A stretch of DNA of 64,000 bases, taken from the NCBI GenBank assembly GCA_964034945.1, contig OZ035962.1, forward strand, positions 68,028,274-68,092,273. Reading direction: 5' to 3'. This DNA comes from Chrysopilus asiliformis. Lineage: Eukaryota; Arthropoda; Insecta; Diptera; Rhagionidae. Made by a program: the position numbers and the translations under genes. The notes under the pieces were generated by a model, which saw only the letters and a list, made by a program, of their open reading frames with translations, ran no database searches and had not been told where the DNA came from. This document shows, piece by piece, positions 46,091 through 57,364 of this stretch (its first letter is position 1; each line of letters opens with the position of its first letter).

Positions 46091-46528
46091 GGCCCCGAGA
46101 CGTACAATATTATTGCACAATAAATCATTTTTCGTTTGATTCTTGAGCAGTCAACATGTCCCTAAATGACATTGAAGCTAGTTGTGTACCCATTGCACTG
46201 CCTGTGAACTACAAAAAAAAGAGTTTAAAAAAATCGCAGATGGATGGAGGAGTGGTTAAAAAAAGAAGTCAGTACACCCATGAACATTTGTTGAATTATT
46301 TAAAAAAAAACATGGTTAGGTGTATTCTCAGCGACATTTCATACGATACTGAGCCACTATTGTGCAATATCGCCCTCAGACTATACAATAAAACCTTATT
46401 GTACAATAAAAATCTAACCAATTTTGATTCCTTCAATATATTGCTCAACCGTTCAATATGACCCCTAGACGGTCAATATATTGCACAATATTGAAATATT
46501 GCACAATAATATTGTACGTCTAGGGGCC
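46091..46528. mobile_element. MITE with CCCC-AGACGTACAATATT ends
   Basis: Left GGCCCCGAGACGTACAATAT; the right end in reverse is GGCCCCTAGACGTACAATAT. A third internal copy of CCCCTAGACGGTCAATATAT lies near 46462. 438 bp. The 101-codon frame inside (46156-46461) has no recognised domain. Confidence 0.7.
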
Positions 46529-46699
46529 ACATTAGAACCTTTTAATTGTAATAGCAACATTATTTAATGCGTTACTAAACAACGCCAGTCTTTGTCACAA
46601 AGGTCTATGCTGGCGTGCATTTATACTGCGAAATTGATATAGCCGGCAACCAAAAACTTTAAAAAAAATAACCATTGTGGAGACAGCAAAAATTGATTT

Positions 46700-47620
46700 T
46701 TTCACGAAGCTGGTTACAGTAATGTTAAAATTGCAAAAAACATTAACCGAAGTGAAAAACTAATCAGAAATTTTTTGAAATTGCGACAAATGTATGGGAA
46801 AATGGTCAAAAATAGAGGAAACACAAAACTGACTAAACGGCAAAGGGTTAAAATTGTTCATGAAGCGACCACAAACCGACTAAAAGCTGCTCAGCTCGTG
46901 TCAAAATTAGGATTACCTGTCACCAAAAGACGCGTTCAACATGACACCCGGTATATAAAAAAGCAGCAAAAAAGCCACCGCTTATACAGACTCATCGAGA
47001 CGTAAGATTGAATTTTTCCAAACAGCATATGGCATGGACATCAGAATGGCGAAATGTTATCTTTTCTGATGAAAAGAAATTTAATCTTGATGGTCCCGAT
47101 GAATTTGTTTGCTACTGGCATGATCTAAGGAAAGAAACCGCGCTTCGAAAGAGTCGAAACTTTGGTGGAGGAAGTTTAATGATTTGGGCCGCATTTTCTC
47201 AACACAGTAAAACCCCAGTCTGCTTCATTGGGACTCGAACCAATTCCGAGGATTATCAGGAATCGTTGGAGGGTGTGTTAATCCCTAATCTTGAAGATAA
47301 TTTCGGCGATGAAACCATTTTTCAACAAGATAATGCAGCTATCCATGTCTCCAAATCATCAAAACATTGGTTTGAAATTAAAAATATGCCGCGTTTAGAC
47401 TGGCCAGCCAGGAGTCCGGATCTAAACCCCATAGAAAAATTATGGGACATCCTGGCACGAAGAGTTTATGATAATGGTAGACAATTTGAGTCAGTTCAGT
47501 CACTCAGAATTAGTGTTATTGTAGAATGCCGCAAATTGGAGATCAATTTGCTTCAAAATCTCCATGCCTGACCGAATTTTTAGCGTGATACAAAATAATG
47601 GTGGAATAACGAGGTATTGA
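46700..47620 (+). pseudogene. Tc1-family (Tc3-like, DD34E) transposase, frameshifted
   Basis: N-terminal HTH from ~46703 (HEAGYSNVKIAKNINRSEKL), second HTH (NRGNTKLTKRQRVKIVHEAT). The frame slips once in the A-run near 46966-46974 and continues PPLIQTHRDVRLNFSKQHMA. The nuclease is complete: first Asp in VIFSDEKKFN, second in FQQDNAAIHV, Glu in SPDLNPIEKLW, with 34 residues between the last two. A second frameshift near 47562 precedes the end MPDRIFSVIQNNGGITRY (stop 47618-47620). The catalytic acids are intact and only two indels break it, so it is fairly young. No clear inverted ends found. Confidence 0.85.
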
Positions 47621-50237
47621 GATGATTGGAAGGTAAATTTTTATCATACAACGTTTGATTTAGGTTGAATTTTACTAATAAAAACACATTCGTCTATAGG
47701 AATTTCGCCTACAAATTTCTGGTTTTCATGTCCAGCCACTTTGAAGTCTCATAAATGTGTAGCAACAAAAAATGAATTGGTCATTTAATGAATTATGGTT
47801 GCATTGTACTGCTGAATTCTAGGGTTGTGTCGCGGCCGAAGTAATGTTAAATTTTGTTTATCTACTAAAATGGATTTGATTTTATTTAAAAGGTTTTTTT
47901 TCATTATTTTTCGAGAGTTAGTTCAATTGTTTGCTTATCGTGGTATTTTGCGTTATTTGAAAATTCAGTTCAATTTTCCTAAGGATACCTGATTTAAGTT
48001 ATATTACTTGAACTGGAGAATTTACTTGGATCCTAATCTGATGGCATTCCAAATATGAGTGATAGATACATGTTAATTAATATAAAATTATCCCAGAAAG
48101 TTGACAATAAACGAATCACACGATGAGCACATAAAATTTTTTCTTTCTTCTGTGCTGCCGTTGTTATTCACTTTTCTCTTGTTTTCCCTCCCACTTGGTA
48201 ATTCAACGTCCTATTATCCTTGTTCAATTTATGGTTGGTTATTCTTTGGCCACTGTGTCGTCCTCCATCAGCAGCTATGCTATTGGACCCTGAGGTTATT
48301 ATTTAATCCCCAAAACAATTCAACTGTAAGATAGATAGTTGTTTGCTTAAAGTCATATCCTCCGTCTATCTGTGCTAAAGCGAAAATTTCATATTTATCT
48401 ATTTTGCTTTAGTGCAGAAAACATCCACAAAGCATCGTATCGCTATAGTTTCGGTATGGATCGTATACATTATTTTATATTAAAGATAGTGTTATGGTAG
48501 TGTTGAATCAACATCCATACCCAAACGAAGTTCAAACTCTTTGTTGTCATCGAGAATCGGGCTGGATAGAATAGGACAGGATTGGATAGGAGCCGTGCCA
48601 CTATACGGTCAGGACAGCTGAAACTTTCTCAATTTTCCGAAAATTTTCACTTGCCTTGAGGGAAGGAAATTACATAATTAGTCCCAGCCAAATGGAGGCA
48701 ACATCAGGACGCTAAGAGACTCTATGGCCGAGTGGCGTTGTGGTATACAATCGTATACACAGTTCCGGCTATACGTCGGCAAGGCCAAAAATTGACGGTG
48801 ATGCTTATAGGGAACCTTCTGATAGAAGTGTTATGTTATCATGACTTAAATATGTTATTCGAGCGAGAACTGTTTGTTGCCATACGATAAATTGGAAAGG
48901 ATCCTAAAATTAAGTCACCTTTCCTATTCTATATAAATATATAGTGAATATAATGCCCAATATAGTCCTATCCACAATTTCTATCTTATATATATACCAA
49001 TAGTGCCATGTACCAAGTTTACTGTATTAATCGAGCCCAAAATCTACACAATAACAATGCGTATGTTACAAATCTACACCATAAGCATTGTACCACCATA
49101 CGGATATAGTACCCACCAAAAACTTTTCGGATTTTCCGTAGAACCCATCTGCTACTATGAAAAAAGAAGACTAGTGCCAACAACGGCGTAAGTTCTATCG
49201 GACCAAATAAAATAATAACATGGATCCTTAAAAGTACCATCTCCCGATTCACACTACAATATGGTAAATAATATTGATATACTTGCAACTATATATAGTT
49301 ATATATGCTGTATTTTAAAATGTACACCTGCAGTACAGTTCAGTACATTTATACCCATTTATTTACCTTTTACTCGAGGGTAGGTAGGTATCCTTAAAGT
49401 GTATTGTTTGTTCCTTGCTATTTTAAATTTGGTTGACTGCAAATTAAAATTAAAATTCATGATGACAGCAAAGTATACATATAAGAGCAGTAAAGTTATT
49501 TTCTAAACATAGTTGAGCCGAGGTTTACATTCAATTCGACGAGGCTTATTACTTTTGTTCGGAAAAGGGTTAAGTGAATTAAAAAGTTTATTAAAGTTAC
49601 TTGAATGTCAATTACCCTTATTATTATTTACATAGTACGACCATTTGAAAATTTATAAGGATTTATTTCCGCTCCTCCCCCATCAAAAATCTCTTAAATT
49701 CACTCACATTTACAAGCGCAGCACTCGTTTTTAGTCTTGAGACGCAGTTATTTAATAGATTTCTGCCAACACACATTTACATTATTTAGAACAAAGATGC
49801 AAAAAAATTTAAAATTAATAATTTTTATTGGCTCAATATGATATACATACACATTGTTGCTTAATTATTGTTTTGAGGTATCCACTAAAATCGATTATTT
49901 GAGATTTTTGTTGGAGTATATGCAAAAATGAATCTAGTGTAATTTCAAGGGTACAAATTTAAGTTCCTAATAGAGGATATTGTATGGCAACACTGACCTC
50001 CATGATTTCATCATTATTGTGAAATACGTTTTTGAATAGAAAAGAAGTTGCATGGAGTCATCTAAAATAAAGAATTGAAATTAAAACAATTTAATACAGT
50101 CTTTCAATTAATAATAGTTCAGCCCATTTAACCCAATAATTTTCGCCATTTGATATAGGTTTTTTAAGTGTTCTAGCAATTCATGAAAATGTTTTTGTTG
50201 TGAAATTATTCGTATGTAAACTTTAAGTATAAAATGT
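47621..50237. other. Unrecognised DNA
   Basis: No gene supported. At ~48725 there is a tRNA A-box-like TGGCCGAGTGG without a B box. Confidence 0.5.
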
Positions 50238-50301
50238 ATCCTGAGCTGTGATTCGGCATCAAAGGGTCTTCCCCTAAACTCTGGCTGGAATTATAAAAAA
50301 A

Positions 50302-50852
50302 CATAACAAAAGCTTTAATTGCCAATCTGGCAATTATTGAAAACCCGTATGGTGATTTAATTGAACGGCGTATCCAAATTCCACTTTGAAGTCAAACTTT
50401 CCAATAAGATTTTTTTAAAACTTGTTCCAATTGGATTTTAATGTATGGAACTTTAATGTAGAATCATGTCCTAAACAACTTTTGTTCTTGCACTTTTTTG
50501 ATAAGATACACCGTTTTTGAGATATTCATAAAAAACGATTTCGTTCGTATGGGGGGTACCCCCCCCCCCCCCCTAATGGTCCATTTTTGCCCATTAACGA
50601 ACTTAGCCTCGCATTTTACATAAAACGGATCTGTGCAAAATTTCAAGTCTCTAGCTCAATCCGTGCGCCCGCAATCCGCGCCACAGACAGACAGACGGAC
50701 GGACAGACGGACGGACATGCAAAAATTAAATATTTTTATCATTCTAAACACACTGGTGTAATTCATTTTTTTGTGCGATGACGGGATCTTGGCGTTACAA
50801 ACGGTAAGGCAAAGTTAATATACCCTTTGGTTTCACCATACGGGTATAAAAA
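50302..50852 (-). mobile_element. HINE-1 copy 4
   Basis: Near full-length, with a short (GACA/GACG) core (~50684-50716) and a C15-type homopolymer run at about 50559-50573 where other copies have five to seven Cs. Confidence 0.85.
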
Positions 50853-50884
50853 TAGCAAAAGAAATATGAAAAAAAGAGAAAAAA

Positions 50885-51165
50885 ATTAAAATAAGCTTTT
50901 ATTTAAAAAAATTTACCAAAAAAATTAAAAAAAAATTTTTTTTTAAAAAAAGCTTTTATTTTTAAAAAAATGTACTAAAAAATGCACTAAAAAGGAAATT
51001 GGGCTGCCGCAATGTCTCTCGCCAGAGATTCCGGTCGCGTGCCGATGTCCTCCAATTGTGATACACAGCACCCAAAAAATTATTTTTTCCTTTTTAGTGC
51101 ATTTTTTAGTACATTTTTTTAAATAAAAGCTTTTTTTAAAAAAAATATTTTTTTTATTTTATCCT
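50885..51165. repeat. Palindrome with a GC-rich centre
   Basis: AT-rich arms (AAAGCTTTTATTTTTAAAAA ... TGTACTAAAAAATGCACTAA, mirrored after 51090) flank a ~60-base GC-rich core (51000-51058, TTGGGCTGCCGCAATGTCTC...). The outer arm words, including GTGATACACAGC, match the palindrome at 23530-23810. Confidence 0.75.
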
Positions 51166-51206
51166 TTTTAGTCATTATTTTTATTACTTCCTTTAATTAC
51201 CTTACT

Positions 51207-51433
51207 AGGGGCTGCGCCCCGAACCGCTTCGCGGTTCATCCCCCTTCCACAGGTCGGCCTTCGGCCTCCCTGCCCCCGTCGGCCTACGGCCTCCACAACT
51301 ACTCGGCCTTCGGCCTCGCCCCTCGCGCTTGAATTGTTGGATTTTGATGTATGGAGATGTTACGTAAAATTATTTAAATATATTTCAGCTCTCGCCTTCC
51401 TCTTTACTCGGCCTTCGGCCTCGACTCAAATGC
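51207..51433. repeat. GC-hairpin island
   Basis: Successive small hairpins with 3-base loops: GGGGC-TGC-GCCCC, GAACCGC-TTC-GCGGTTC, then four TCGGCC-T(T/A)C-GGCCT units at about 51264, 51290, 51313 and 51410. No coding or family assignment. Base composition is strikingly unlike the surrounding DNA. Confidence 0.8.
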
Positions 51434-51667
51434 ATATAGTTAACCCAAAAAAGGGAAATTTTTTTTTAGAGACATTTTTCTTTGTGACCCAACGGTGTAT
51501 TACAAAATCGTACTGTTTACTTACAATATATTCAATAACGGTAAAAGGTGGTTATCCACACGGGGAAAGACAATATTGTGGGAAATGTCATTCTTTTTAA
51601 TTCATGTCATACATTGAAGCACCAAATCCCTTTAGAATTGCAGAAGATAGCAGGTGAGGGCTATACA

Positions 51668-52171
51668 TAACGATGGTATCTATACTGTTTTTCGCAGTAT
51701 TATATTGTTTTTCAGACTCCAATACTGCATAATTGCTTTTTTCCCCAAAATACTGTATTTAAATACTCAGAAAACTTTAATTCTTTAACGTTTCGGAATT
51801 CAAATTTATTAATAGCAATGCAAAACGTCAGTGGCAACACAAAACAGTGGCAACACATGGCAAGTGTAAATACATTCAAACGACGAACAGCGAAGTATTG
51901 ATGGCAACATGTCATATAGATTCGCTTCTTCCTTTCCCCGTCGATTACTGTCTTGTCATTATTCATCCTTCTTCAGAACGCGTTACTTTGATTTTGCTTT
52001 CCATTGTTAATTTAAAAGAATAAAAATGTCGAAATTAAAAGCAAAGACACAAATTTTCATTGAATAAAATTTATACTGCGAAAAATACTTTTTTTTCAAA
52101 TCGATTTACTGCTTTTTTAAATTTTTAGGTGAAATATACTGTTTTTTGTCCGAAAAAAGATACCATCGTTA
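51668..52171. mobile_element. MITE with 8-bp GCTATACA duplication
   Basis: Inverted ends TAACGATGGTATCT (both sides). Perfect GCTATACA at 51660-51667 and 52172-52179. 504 bp, rich in ATACTGTTTTT words. An 8-bp duplication with a TA centre suggests hAT-class mobilisation. Confidence 0.8.
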
Positions 52172-52524
52172 GCTATACATAAAAAGGAGGGGTAGATATT
52201 AGTGAGCAAAAATTTTCCCTGCGGGCTGACCTCTCTCATGGTGAAAACCGGATCCGAAACCCTTAAGCGCATAAAGAGGTTTCAAGAGAGGGAAAGGGGT
52301 TGCTATTAAACTGGATCCGACACCCTTGAGTAAGAGATATCAGAAGAAACGGGGATTGACATCAAAAAGAATCAGATCCCTTATTCTGTCAATAACTGTC
52401 CCTGTGTGCAAAGTTTGATCAAAATCGGCCGCGCCGTTTTTACGTGATGCCGGAACAAACATTCACTCAAACAGACAGAAATACCGACCGACATACAGAC
52501 AGACGGACAAACATAAATTTTAAG
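52172..52524. other. Spacer with a minor repeat scrap
   Basis: 52430-52510 has GATCAAAATCGGCC... then (CAGACAGA)-like words, in the style of HINE tails. Otherwise unrecognised. Confidence 0.4.
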
Positions 52525-52951
52525 CATAACAAAACCTATAATTGCCAGTCTGGCAATTATTAGAAACTCGTATAGTGATATTCCTATCAAAATTGGAACA
52601 GTTGTATCAAAATTCCAGTTTGAAGTCAAACTTTCCAATAAGATTTTTTAAAATTTGTTCCAATAGGATTTTCATGTATGGGAGTTTTATTTAGAATCAT
52701 ATCCTAAATAACTTTTGTTCTTGCACTTATTTGATAATATGAACAGTTTTTGAGATATTCGCAAAAAAAACATTTTCGTTCGTATGGGGGGTACCCCCCT
52801 AATGGTCCATTTTTGCCCTTTAACGAACTAAACCTTGCAATTTACGAAAAACGGATCTGCTCAAAATTTCAAGTCTCTAGCTCAATCCGTGCGCCCGCAA
52901 TCCGCGCCACAGACGGACATGCAAAAATCAATTTTGTTTATCATTCTAAAC
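52525..52951 (-). mobile_element. HINE-1 copy 5, truncated
   Basis: Normal 3' hairpin and body, core reduced to a single ACAGACGGAC. It breaks off at ATCATTCTAAAC where a hAT end begins. Confidence 0.8.
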
Positions 52952-53169
52952 CAGTGGTTCCCAAAGTGGTCCCTACGGACCCCCAGGGGTCCCCGGGATC
53001 ATCCAGGGGGTCCGCGCAAGGTTTAATATAAAATAAAAAAAATTGTGACACATTTTTATTAATATGGAAGTTAAAATAAATAACAGAAGCTGTTGATTGC
53101 TTTTCCGTCTTCCTATTTGGTAGAACGTAGATTCAGTGCCGTTATGAGCCTCATCACAAAAAAAAAGAA
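52952..53169 (+). mobile_element. hAT remnant (end plus transposase C-terminus)
   Basis: Starts CAGTGGTTCCCAAAGTGGTC, a typical hAT terminus, followed by mirrored GGACCCCC/GGGGTCC words. 53099-53169 reads AFPSSYLVERRFSAVMSLIT then Lys-rich, the conserved hATC dimerisation motif (S.LVER.FSAV..L.TK.R). The rest of the transposase is lost; the right terminus was not found. It directly abuts the truncated HINE-1 copy 5. Confidence 0.75.
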
Positions 53170-53303
53170 ATGTTTGATTTATATTTTATTTTTACGTTAC
53201 CATTTACCATTCAAGACATCAAAGTTAAATTTGTAATTTTTCTATTAAACATTTACATATGTAGTTTTTCACCCAGAGTCCGTGGGCAAGTTTTGACTAT
53301 GAA

Positions 53304-53636
53304 CATAACAAAAGCTATAATTGCCAATCTGGCAATCATTGGAGACCCGTATGGTGATATTCGTATTAAAATTCGAACAATTGTATGGAAATTCCTCTTT
53401 GAAGTAAAACTTTTCAATAAGATTTTTTCAAATTTATTCCAATTGGATTTTGATGTATGGGAGTTTTATGTAGAATCATATCCTAAAAAACTTTTGTTCT
53501 TGGACTTTTGTGATAAGATGCACCGTTTTTGAGATATTCGCAAAAATCGGTTTCGTTCGTATGAGGGGTACCGTGGCGTTACAAACGGTAAGGCAAAGTT
53601 AATATACCCTTTGGTTTCACCATACGGGTATAAAAA
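53304..53636 (-). mobile_element. HINE-1 copy 6, internal deletion
   Basis: Both ends intact. About 230 bp, from the GGGGTACC block to TGGCGTTACAAACGG and including the microsatellite, is deleted. Confidence 0.85.
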
Positions 53637-53742
53637 TGTCATTTTTGGCATCAGTATTATACGACCAAATACATCAATGTATGTCAATATTTTTGAGAAA
53701 ATCCAAAATTACAAAAATTGTCCCCTTTACAGTTTTTATTAT

Positions 53743-55130
53743 ATAGATGGGTAAAAAGTAAAATGGACACATCTAAAGAAAATTTTCTAAAAGTTATTTC
53801 TTGCATTTGCATTATCCTTACAGGACCTTCCGTTTTGAATTTTGAAAATCTGAAAAAACCGGATTCGGGATCAGCGACCCCAAAAACCCCCGAGTGATAC
53901 TTTTCAGCCTCCTATTGAGCAGGATTCATGGCGAAAATCACGGTTTAAAAATACCCAAACCCCCTTTACCCCCCGTTCACCCCCTTAGCGCTAAAATTTC
54001 GAAAAATCTCGATGGTGGGACATATTCTGAAAGTTTCAAGTCTCTATCTTCAGGGGTTTGGGCTGGGCGTCAGGTTAAACGATTTTATATATAGAGCAGA
54101 TGGTTTTCACTTGTTTCAATAAAGACTCAATTTCAACAAAAAAAAAATATTTTGCCACCGCTCAGAATTGAACCCGTACCTGGCGCGATGTAGTTTACAC
54201 TTAGTAAGAATATAAATTTTAAAGATAAATTAAGTAATAAAAAACTGCAGTCATTGGGGACTGCCAACAGGAATGAAAACAATAATATACGTAAGGTAAT
54301 AATTATATTGTCGTGTATTTATACCTATATATTTTTCAACCTGAAATTTCGAAAATATATGCTAATAAACAGTAAATTTCAAATAAAAGTCAATATGCAT
54401 ATTAAGGTTTGAATTCCTGAGCAGCACATGATTTTCTTATACAACAAATAGCTAGAGATATTTAATTTTTTCTGTATAAGAATGCCACGTGCTGTTCAGA
54501 AATTTTCTGTGTAATTTTATTTTGCTGTATGATATTTTCAAAAAAAAAAATCGATTTTTTCTGTATAAAAAAATCAAATGAAAGCAAATCAGCATTCTTA
54601 AGCTGTTAAATTAGCATGTCGGTGACGCGAACTCATGAGATTTTACCCATCCAAAAATCGCCTAACGCGCCTAAAGAAGTATAATATAAATAAAATAAGT
54701 AATTTAAGGTCAAAAAAAATAAAAAAAAAACATTTTGTCACCACTCGGAATCGAACCCGCACATCTGGCGCATTGTAGTCTAACACTTATTCAGGAGTAA
54801 AATGTAAACTTAAAGATAAATTAAGTAATAAAATATTAAAAAAAGTAAATAAATCAACAAAAAAGAATTTGAAAAGAAAAAAAAGAATTTTGTCACCGAT
54901 AAGAATCGAACCCGGTGCCTGGCGCATGGTAGTCCAACTTCTAACTCACTGCGCTGATCAGGCAGTACGGAATGTCGTGTTACCATTGAAGACTTAGTTA
55001 GCGGCATATTTATAATTTTGAAAGGCAAATAACTAATAAAGTATTATTAAAAATGGGGAAAAAAGTAAAACGGACTTATCTACAGAAATCCAAACAAAAT
55101 CGCTTTGCCTTTTAAATATATAGATTTGTG
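53743..55130. repeat. Tandem duplication, unit A
   Basis: Starts after TATATAGATGGGTAAAAAG and ends CCTTTTAAATATATAGAT. It holds ATCCTTACAGGACCTTCCG, CGAGTGATACTTTTCAGCCT, three tRNA-like heads and the TTTGCCTTTTAAATATATAG end. Unit B follows directly. Unit A lacks ~73 bp near its right end that B has. Confidence 0.8.
54153..54960 (-). repeat. Cluster of three tRNA-like heads (unit A)
   Basis: On the minus strand, heads at 54960-54892, 54796-54737 and 54205-54153. B boxes are GGGTTCGATTCT, GGGTTCGATTCC and GGGTTCAATTCT; each is preceded by a GCGCCAGRYRC-like arm and followed by a poly-T tract. Same direction, separated by A/T-rich linkers that share ATTACTTAATTTATCTTTAA. They look like SINE heads, not functional tRNAs (no acceptor-stem pairing found). 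Confidence 0.75.
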
Positions 55131-55546
55131 ATCAGAGACCTCGAAAACCCCCTAATGACATTTTTTCCCGGAAAAAATGGGAAAAAGGATATTTGCATTA
55201 TCCTTACAGGACCTTCCGTTTTGAATTTTGAAAATCTAACACCGGATTCGTGATCAGTGACCTCAAAAACCCCCGAGTGATACTTTTCAGCCTCCTATTG
55301 AGCAGGATTCATGGCGAAAATCACGGTTTAAAAACACCCAAACACCCTTTACCTCCCGTTCACCCCCTTAGCGCTAAAATTTCGAAAAATCTCGCCTTAG
55401 TGAGCGCCTACGCGATGGTTGGGACATATTCTGAAAGTTTCAAGTCTCTATCTTCAGGGGTTTGGGCTGGGCGTCAGATTAAACGATTTTATATATAGAG
55501 AAGATGGTTTTCACTTTTTCCAATAAAAGACGATGCGTAACAGATA

Positions 55547-56090
55547 TTTTTATACCCGGATGGTGAAACCAAAGGGTATATTAACTTTGCCTTACCGTTT
55601 GTAACGCCAAGATCCCGTCATCGCACAAAAAAATGAATTACACCAGTGTGTTTAGAATGATAAAAAAAATTGAATTTTGCATGTCCGTCCGTCTGTCCGT
55701 CTGTCTGTGGCGCGGATTGCGGGCGCACGGATTAAGCTAGAGACTTGAAATTTTGCACAGATCCGTTTTTCGTAAAATGTGAGGCTAAGTTCGTTAATGG
55801 GCAAAAATGGTCCATTAGGGGGGTACCCCCCATACGAACGAAAACTTTTTTTGCGAATATCTCAAAAACTGTGCATCTTATCAAAAAAGTCCAAGAACAA
55901 AAGTTATTTAGGATATGATTCTACATAAAACTCCCATACATCAAAATCCGATTGGAATAAATTTTAAAAAATCTTATTGGAAAGTTTGACTTCAAAGTGG
56001 AATATTGGTATAACTGTTCGAATTTTGATACGAATATCACCATACGGGTCTCCAATGATTGCCAGATTGGCAATTATAGCTTTTGTTATG
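55547..56090 (+). mobile_element. HINE-1 copy 7
   Basis: Full-length: TTTTATACCCGGATGGTGAA at the 5' end, short GTCC/GTCT core (55682-55708), 3' hairpin ATTGCCAGATTGGCAAT then TATAGCTTTTGTTATG. Confidence 0.88.
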
Positions 56091-56148
56091 TTTAATTTTA
56101 CGTTTAAAAAACTCAATTTCAACAAAAAAAAAATTAAATAAAAATATT

Positions 56149-57040
56149 TTGCCACCGCTTAGAATGGAACCCGTACCTGGCGCGATGTAGTTTACACTTA
56201 TTCAGTAGTAAGAATATAAATTTTAAAGATAAATTAAGTAATAAAAAACTGCAGTCATTGGGGACTGCCAACAGAAATGAAAACAATAATATATGTAAGG
56301 TAATTTTGTCGTGTATTTATACCTATATATTTTTCAACCTGAAATTTCGAAAATATATGCTAATAAACAGTAAATTTCAAATAAAAGTCAATATGCATAT
56401 TAAGGTTTGAATTCCTGAGCAGCACATGATTTTCTTATACTAAAAATGGCTAGAGATATTTATTTTTTTCTGTATAAGAATGCCACGTGTTGTTTAGAAA
56501 TTTTCTGTGTAATTTTATTTTGCTGTATATTTTCTAAAAAAAATCGATTTTTTGTTGTATAACAAAGTCACGTGCTATTCAGAAATTTTCTCGCTAATTT
56601 TATTTTGCTCTGTACTGTCTTCCAAAAAAAATCGATTTTTTCTGTATAAAAAAATCAAATGAAAGCAAATCAGCATTCTTAAGCTGTTAAATTAGCATGT
56701 CGGTGACGCGAACTCATAAGATTTTACCCATCCAAAAATCGCCCAACGCGCCTAAAGAAGTATAATATAAATAAAATAAGTAATTTAAGGTCAAAAAAAA
56801 TAAAAAAAAAACATTTTGTCACCACTCGGAATCGAACCCGCACATCTGGCGCATTGTAGTCTAACACTTATTCAGGAGTAAAATGTAAACTTAAAGATAA
56901 ATTAAGTAATAAAATATTAAAAAAAGTAAATAAATCAACAGAAAATAATTTGAAAAGAAAAAAAAGAATTTTGTCACCGATAGGAATCGAACCGGTGCCT
57001 GGCGCATGGTAGTCCAACTTCTAACTCACTGCACTAATCG
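56149..57040 (-). repeat. Cluster of three tRNA-like heads (unit B)
   Basis: Counterparts of the unit A heads at 57040-56973, 56878-56818 and 56212-56149. The first two keep a B box (CGGTTCGATTCC, GGGTTCGATTCC); the third has decayed (GGGTTCCATTCT). Confidence 0.75.
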
Positions 57041-57364
57041 AACAGTACGAAATGTCGTTTTAACATTGAAGACTTAGTTAGCGGCATATTTATAATTTTG
57101 AAAGGCAAATTACTAATAAAGTATTATTAAAAATGGGGAAAAAAGTAAAACGGACATATCTACAGCTATAGAGCTTTCATTTAAAAAAAAAATCATCAAA
57201 ATCGGTTCAATAGGAACTGCAGGAGCTCTGACGAAAGAAATCCATACAAAATCGCTTTGCCTTTTAAATATATAGATTATTTATTTGTCAAGCGTACTTG
57301 TTCAGGTAAATCCGAATGTGAAATTAAAGTAGGGCAATAAATTTAATTACCGTGCACTGGAATT

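Larger units (their letters stand above)
55195..57280. repeat. Tandem duplication, unit B (with HINE-1 insertion)
   Basis: Repeats unit A block for block from TCCTTACAGGACCTTCCG to TTTGCCTTTTAAATATATAG. The extra HINE-1 copy 7 at 55547-56090 is absent from unit A, so that insertion is younger than the duplication. Confidence 0.8.

Noticed and set aside
46156..46461. 101-codon open frame
   Set aside because: Lies wholly inside an inverted-repeat MITE, no recognised domain, low-complexity composition.
48725..48790. tRNA-Leu/Ser-like A box (TGGCCGAGTGG)
   Set aside because: No B box (GGTTCRANNCC) at the right distance and no acceptor-stem pairing.
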